Shown: piece after piece, positions 60,212-64,000 of the stretch
Layout: every line of letters starts with the position of its first letter
How positions within the stretch are numbered: the first letter of the stretch is position 1
DNA from: Cryptomeria japonica
Taxonomy: Eukaryota > Streptophyta > Pinopsida > Cupressales > Cupressaceae
Reading direction: 5' to 3'
Assembly (NCBI RefSeq): GCF_030272615.1
Contig: NC_081414.1
Location: 311,564,164 to 311,628,163 of the forward strand
DNA length: 64,000 nucleotides
The notes under the pieces: generated by a model
What the model was told of the DNA's origin: nothing
The model's database searches: none
Seen by the model: only the letters and a program-made list of their open reading frames with translations
Program-made: the position numbers and the translations under genes

Positions 60212-60420
60212 AATGCAGCTTGTTGTGTTGTTTCAAAGAAGATAAGATAAACTGATACAAAGTTGCCCCAAGATGGGAATGATATGCCCCCTCGAGAGAT
60301 TGGATGAAAATGTCTAGAAAGATCGCAGACAATCTCTCGATAAGAAAGAAAGGCTAGAATGGACTGACAAGACAGGATAGAGTGACAGAGTCACGGGATA
60401 ATGAAGACTGACACGGGAGA

Positions 60421-60446
60421 CTAGGGCTAGGGCTAGGGCTAGGGCA
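60421..60446. repeat. (TAGGGC)4 hexamer run
   Basis: Four CTAGGG units end exactly where homology to the exon 1 leader begins (AGTCTATAAGATAGACC), so it marks a junction. It is similar to, but not the same as, the plant telomere unit TTTAGGG. Confidence 0.7.
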
Positions 60447-60547
60447 GTCTATAAGATAGACCACGAGGGGAATACATCCTCATTGTCATCCACACATCCA
60501 AGAGATCAGAGTGCAGAGCGAGAATAGAGCAGCAACAGTCAGCAACA

Positions 60548-60613
60548 ATGGCATTGGTTCACAGATTCGATCACGTTCGCCGATTTCAGAGGCCGGCAGA
60601 TGCAGGAGAGCCG
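60548..60613 (+). other. PMD gene exon 1, internal copy
   Basis: ATG plus 21 codons (MALVHRFDHVRRFQRP, then ADAGEP), ending GAGCCG/GTGAGTACC in phase 0. The leader (60447-60547) matches 58830-58933, but the TATA box found at 58780 has no counterpart here. An acceptor in the right phase lies at 61394. Confidence 0.65.
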
Positions 60614-60950
60614 GTGAGTACCTCAAAACCTCCTTTGTATGTTGTTGCAATAAATGTTGTCATTAATGCATGTTAGGTAGTGCATTTAATGTTTTTTAGA
60701 ATATGTCAAGCGGGGTCAAAAAACGCTAAGGCGCGTTTGGGTTGGCTAGGCGCGTTTATGCAGTATGGGCACGTTTGTGTAGAGCAGGCGTGTTTATGCA
60801 ATATGTAAGTGCATTTATGTCATGAAGGCACGTTTATGTCTTCTAGGCCAAATCGGCAATTCTGTGATGAACATTTGTTGTCGATTGGATAAGCTGTTGA
60901 GAGGATTCACTCAAGTAGGTCCTTTAGGGAAGACTTAGGACAGGTCGAGG

Positions 60951-61362
60951 CACTTTGTGATGAATAGTGAGTACTAATATGAGCAGCACTTTGTGATGAA
61001 CAGTGAGTGCGAAAACACGTAGTACTTTGTGATGAATAGTGAGTACTAATATGAGAAACACTTTGTGATGAACAATGAGTGCGAATATGAGCAACACTTT
61101 GTGATGAACAGTGAGTGCGAAATATGAGCAACACTTTGTGATGAACAGAGAGTGCAAAAATGCATAGTACTTTGTGATGAACAGGGAGTACCACTAGGAT
61201 AAATAGCAACACTTTGTGATGAACAGTGAGTGTCACTAGAATAGAAGCAACAATTTGTGATGAACAGTGAGTGTCAGTAGGATAAATAGCAACACTTTGT
61301 GATGAATAGTGAGTGTCACTAGGATAGATAGCAACACTTTGTGATGAACAGTGAGTGTCACT
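60951..61362 (+). repeat. Minisatellite, about 11 units of 35-43 bp
   Basis: Each unit starts with a form of CACTTTGTGATGAACAGTGA followed by a variable spacer. It lies in the PMD gene's intron, ahead of the acceptor. Shorter GGCGCGTTT repeats precede it (60725-60850). Confidence 0.92.
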
Positions 61363-61394
61363 TTGACTGACATGATTGATTTGCTTGACTGCAG

Positions 61395-61720
61395 GAGTAT
61401 TTACCTATGTTGTAGTCACGAGAGAGATTCCCATCGACTCAAAGGTTACGACCAGAGCTGACATTTGAGGACAAAGCCACGATTGAGGCTATGGGTTTAT
61501 GATTGAGGTTATGGGCTTGCACCATATTCTGTATGTGCCTAAGTTTTGGGCGAATATGGGATTGTTGACTGCATTAGCTAAGAGATGGCACTTAGAGACT
61601 TGCACTTTCCATTTGTCGATGGGTGAGATGACAGTCACCTTGGAGGATGTATATAGGATTCTAAGGATATCGATCAATGGGGAGTTAGTTCCATACGATC
61701 GAGATGGAGACAGATGAACT
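61395..61720 (+). pseudogene. PMD gene exon 2 of second Tat element, truncated
   Basis: Begins after TTGACTGCAG/GAG. It reads EYLPML, a TAG (61413), then SRERFPSTQRLRPEL; a duplicated GATTGAGG(C/T)TATGGG at 61481-61512 shifts the frame; then GLLTALAKRW, TFHLSMGEMTVTLEDVYRIL and INGELVPYD. This is the N-terminal PMD segment; the middle and C-terminal parts seen in the first element (IWAWEHL, Gln-rich tail) are absent, so most of the domain has been lost. The TAG at 61413 aligns with CAG at 25602 in the first element. Confidence 0.82.
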
Positions 61721-63404
61721 AAGATGAATGTTCCAGGATCCGGGATTGGAGATGAGGGTTGGATGCGTGGCTTGGGATACCATGACATGGATAGGATTAG
61801 CATTACCAGTAGTACTAGCAATAGTGATCAGTGGGTTCCTCTGTATCAGTTTTGTAGCATTTTGTATGATGATGTAGACACCTGTGGGTGATTGTAGCCA
61901 TATGATTTTGACATCATTGTATCATGACACTTATGATTATATATATGAGATGATTCATCTTTGCAGCAGCTATATGTGTGTACCTATGTGATGAGATGTT
62001 TCATGATGTATATTTCTATGTGATGCTTATGATATGGATGCAAATATGTATGCAATATTTTTGTTCTTTTATGTTTTTTAAATGTTAGGCAAACTTGAAT
62101 GTATGAAATGCATATGAATATGATAGTGCAAATAATTATTTACATGATGAAAATGTGAAATGTTCTAATATGTATTGTGTGCAAGATATGATGCAATTGT
62201 GATATCTATATGTATGTATGAAATGCTAACATGTGATAATGCAGGTGCAAACTACATGAAATGCAAATGTTTTTGGCATGTCATTATACTCAGTCGTGTG
62301 ATAGCAGGTTACACAGACTCAAGAAGGACAATGGAAGTCAATCAAAAAAGGGGGATGGAAGATAGAAGATATGAAAATGAAAGAGCTTCTTGTGTGTTAT
62401 CCTCATTGAGATTTATTATGGCAAGTAGGTTATGGCAATCGAGGCATATGTTTGACCCAGAAAGTCATTGTACCTGTTTGCATGGAGATAAGATAGTCAC
62501 AAACAAGGAATGCCCCAGTTCATACTAGACTCTCAGTGTCCTCATATCCTTGGACAAGTCAAAGCATTACTAAGAGACAATCCACAGACAACAAACACAA
62601 ATAGGTGACGATACCCCATCCTCGCCTTTCTAGTCAAAGACATCCTGGAGATAGAATCTCTAGTTAGAGACATCCCAGAAAAGCTAAAAGACATGTCACC
62701 AAAAAGATAAAATCAAAAGAAAACCAAGACTCGACACCAACATCCACTGTAGTCCTCAAGTTTAGTGTCTCTTGTCACTTGTATAAGTCTATTTGATTGT
62801 GGTCACAATGTTTACTTTCACAAAAAGGATAGATAGCACTAAACCATATGTTGTTTGAGTCTGTTGAAAGATTTGATTTGTTGAAGCTCATTGTTAGTGT
62901 TGTGTCTCATCTGAAACTGATTGAATCCATGCAACTGATACTTTATTGCGGAGAAGACGGAACTTTATTGCGGATTGGCGATGCAAATGTTGCTTTATTG
63001 TGGATTGTGTGCGGCTAGACTGAAGAAAACTGGAAGAAACTGTACTCCTCAGAACAGGCGATGCTCTCAGTTCCACACCCATCACTAGACGTAGGATTTA
63101 CCTTAGCCATAGATAGGAGCTGATTTATTATGGATGAAAAGAGGGGGAAAGGAATGTTTTATTATGAATGGCGAACCAATCTTGGGTAGATCAATAAGCC
63201 ATGATGGGAATGTGTAAAGTTTATTATGGATGAAGAGGTTGTGAGTGTGTGCAAAGTGAAATGATGAAAGTGAATCCTAAAGGAGGGAGGAGAAATGTCT
63301 CTATGCATGGTGTTGGTGACCCAGTTTTCACCATAGTACTTGCCCAGGGCGCCACCGAAGTGGTTTTCACCGTTGGACAAAATATTTTTCTGTTCTTCAA
63401 TTTT
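61721..63404. other. 3' flank of the truncated PMD gene, no gene seen
   Basis: 61870-62250 is ATG/TATATG-rich as in the first element. 62580-62760 shares ACAGACAACAAACACAAA and GACATCCTGGAG with it. 62940-63240 has repeats of CTTTATTGCGGA and TTTATTATGGATGAA. 63310-63450 repeats TTTTCACC and GGCGCC. The 117-codon frame at 62175 is not supported as a gene. Confidence 0.5.
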
Positions 63405-63595
63405 TTTGTGTCACAAGGCGCCTATTTGCCAGGTTTTCACCAAGTAACGATTTTTTTATGTTTTATGATTTTTTTTTGTATTTTTGAATTTTTTGATTTT
63501 TTTTTTTGTATTCTTGAATTTTTATTTTTTTTGTATTTTTGAATTTTTTGATTTTTTTTTTTTTTAAATTTTTTTTTGTATTTTTGAATTGGGAT
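63405..63595. repeat. A/T-rich linker of second element
   Basis: On the pol strand it is A-rich with repeated AAAAATACAAAAAA and AAAAATTCAAAA. It sits just past the integrase end, matching 29430-29575. Confidence 0.8.
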
Positions 63596-63606
63596 ACTTT
63601 GAAGAG

Positions 63607-64000
63607 CTATGTGTAAAACTTGCGAAGGTGCATGTTGTTGATAGGATCCTCCAAAGGTTCACCCTCTGTGGTTGAGAGTTGATATGCACCAAATCCATAT
63701 GCTGTTGTGATGATGTAAGGACCAAGCCAGTTTGGTTCGAATTTGCCCTTCTTCTCTCTGTCTTGCTGATTTGTAGGATTTTCCTTGAGAACTAAGCCAC
63801 CCACCTCAAATGTGCAAGGCTTTACCTTATGATTGTAGTTGCTTTGTTCCTTGACTGAATGATGTGTAGCTTGAGTGTCTGTCTTCCTTGATAAAGGAAC
63901 TGAGATATAATTACTAGTGTGTGGACTACATAGGCCCATATGCATGTCACCTGAAGAATTTGGGGCATCCCTGATAACAAAGTCCTTCAAGGAAGCTCCA
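63607..64000 (-). pseudogene. Integrase C-terminus of second Tat element (partial)
   Basis: The last 127 codons are open and run off the window. NYNHKVKPCTFEVGGLVLKE, GKFEPNWLGPYIITTAYGFG and YQLSTTEGEPLEDPIN match the first element's integrase end closely. Since the visible part has no stop, this copy may be less decayed, but only this piece is visible. Confidence 0.9.

Larger units (their letters stand above)
57886..64000 (-). mobile_element. Second Tat-type element, 3' end, continues past the window
   Basis: Minus-strand element with the same order as the first: integrase C-terminus (64000-63607), A-rich linker, convergent PMD gene (plus), polypurine tract (60211-60193) and a terminal block (60192-57886). 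Its LTR family differs in sequence from that of the first element. Confidence 0.75.

Noticed and set aside
60421-60446. Interstitial telomere repeat
   Set aside because: The unit is TAGGGC, four copies only, not the plant telomere unit TTTAGGG.
60924-61157. Repetitive open frames on the minus strand over the minisatellite
   Set aside because: They only reflect translation of the 35-43 bp repeat and have no independent support.
1-64000. CRISPR arrays, bacterial operons, tRNA or rRNA genes
   Set aside because: None seen; direct repeats are transposon LTRs, microsatellites or degenerate minisatellites, and the PBS sequences are primer sites, not tRNA genes.

Overview
The window looks like intergenic DNA from a seed plant with a large, retrotransposon-filled genome; a gymnosperm (conifer-type) genome fits best, but no species can be named from sequence alone. 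Evidence: a plant L1-type LINE, a Ty1/copia element with a tRNA-iMet primer site, Ty3/gypsy elements of the Tat type (two RNase H domains, a primer site of the TGGCRCCCACYGTGGGG type), AT-rich spacers, and no intact host gene. Almost every long reading frame is a decayed transposon gene.

Layout. 1-4780: 5' part of a minus-strand LINE (ORF1, endonuclease, RT) that runs off the left edge. 4780-8190: spacer with AT microsatellites, two related hairpins and a weak exon-like stretch. 8190-41609: nested minus-strand Tat elements. One main copy reads right to left: LTR 41609-40593, primer site, a 2.2 kb untranslated leader, gag (split by a solo LTR at 36200-37886), protease, RT, two RNase H domains, integrase ending near 29595, then on the opposite strand a decayed plant-mobile-domain (PMD) gene at about 24862-27476, and a polypurine tract at 17349-17332. 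A full 7.0 kb copia element (17829-24861) sits inside this 3' part. The LTR at 17331-16305 is shared: beyond it lies a second primer site and the leader of another, truncated Tat copy (16304-8190), itself split by a 6.3 kb unrecognised unit (about 9760-16071) with a decayed ~1,100-codon reading frame.

41610-57885: AT-rich spacer with a diverged ~1.65 kb tandem duplication, two intron-less reading frames with acidic tails and LINE-like 3' ends, a copia LTR fragment and a short triplicated segment. 57886-64000: 3' end of a second Tat-type element (minus strand) with the same plan, namely integrase C-terminus, A-rich linker, convergent PMD gene, polypurine tract and LTR-like block.

How the parts work together. 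Each Tat element carries gag-pol on one strand and a spliced PMD gene on the other, converging on an A/T-rich linker. In the second element a promoter, first exon and splice donor for the PMD gene occur twice: once beside the PMD exon and once inside the terminal 57886-60192 block. Decay has a clear signature: premature stops in the copia polyprotein and in the PMD tail are nearly all TAG, as expected from C-to-T change at methylated CHG sites (CAG to TAG).
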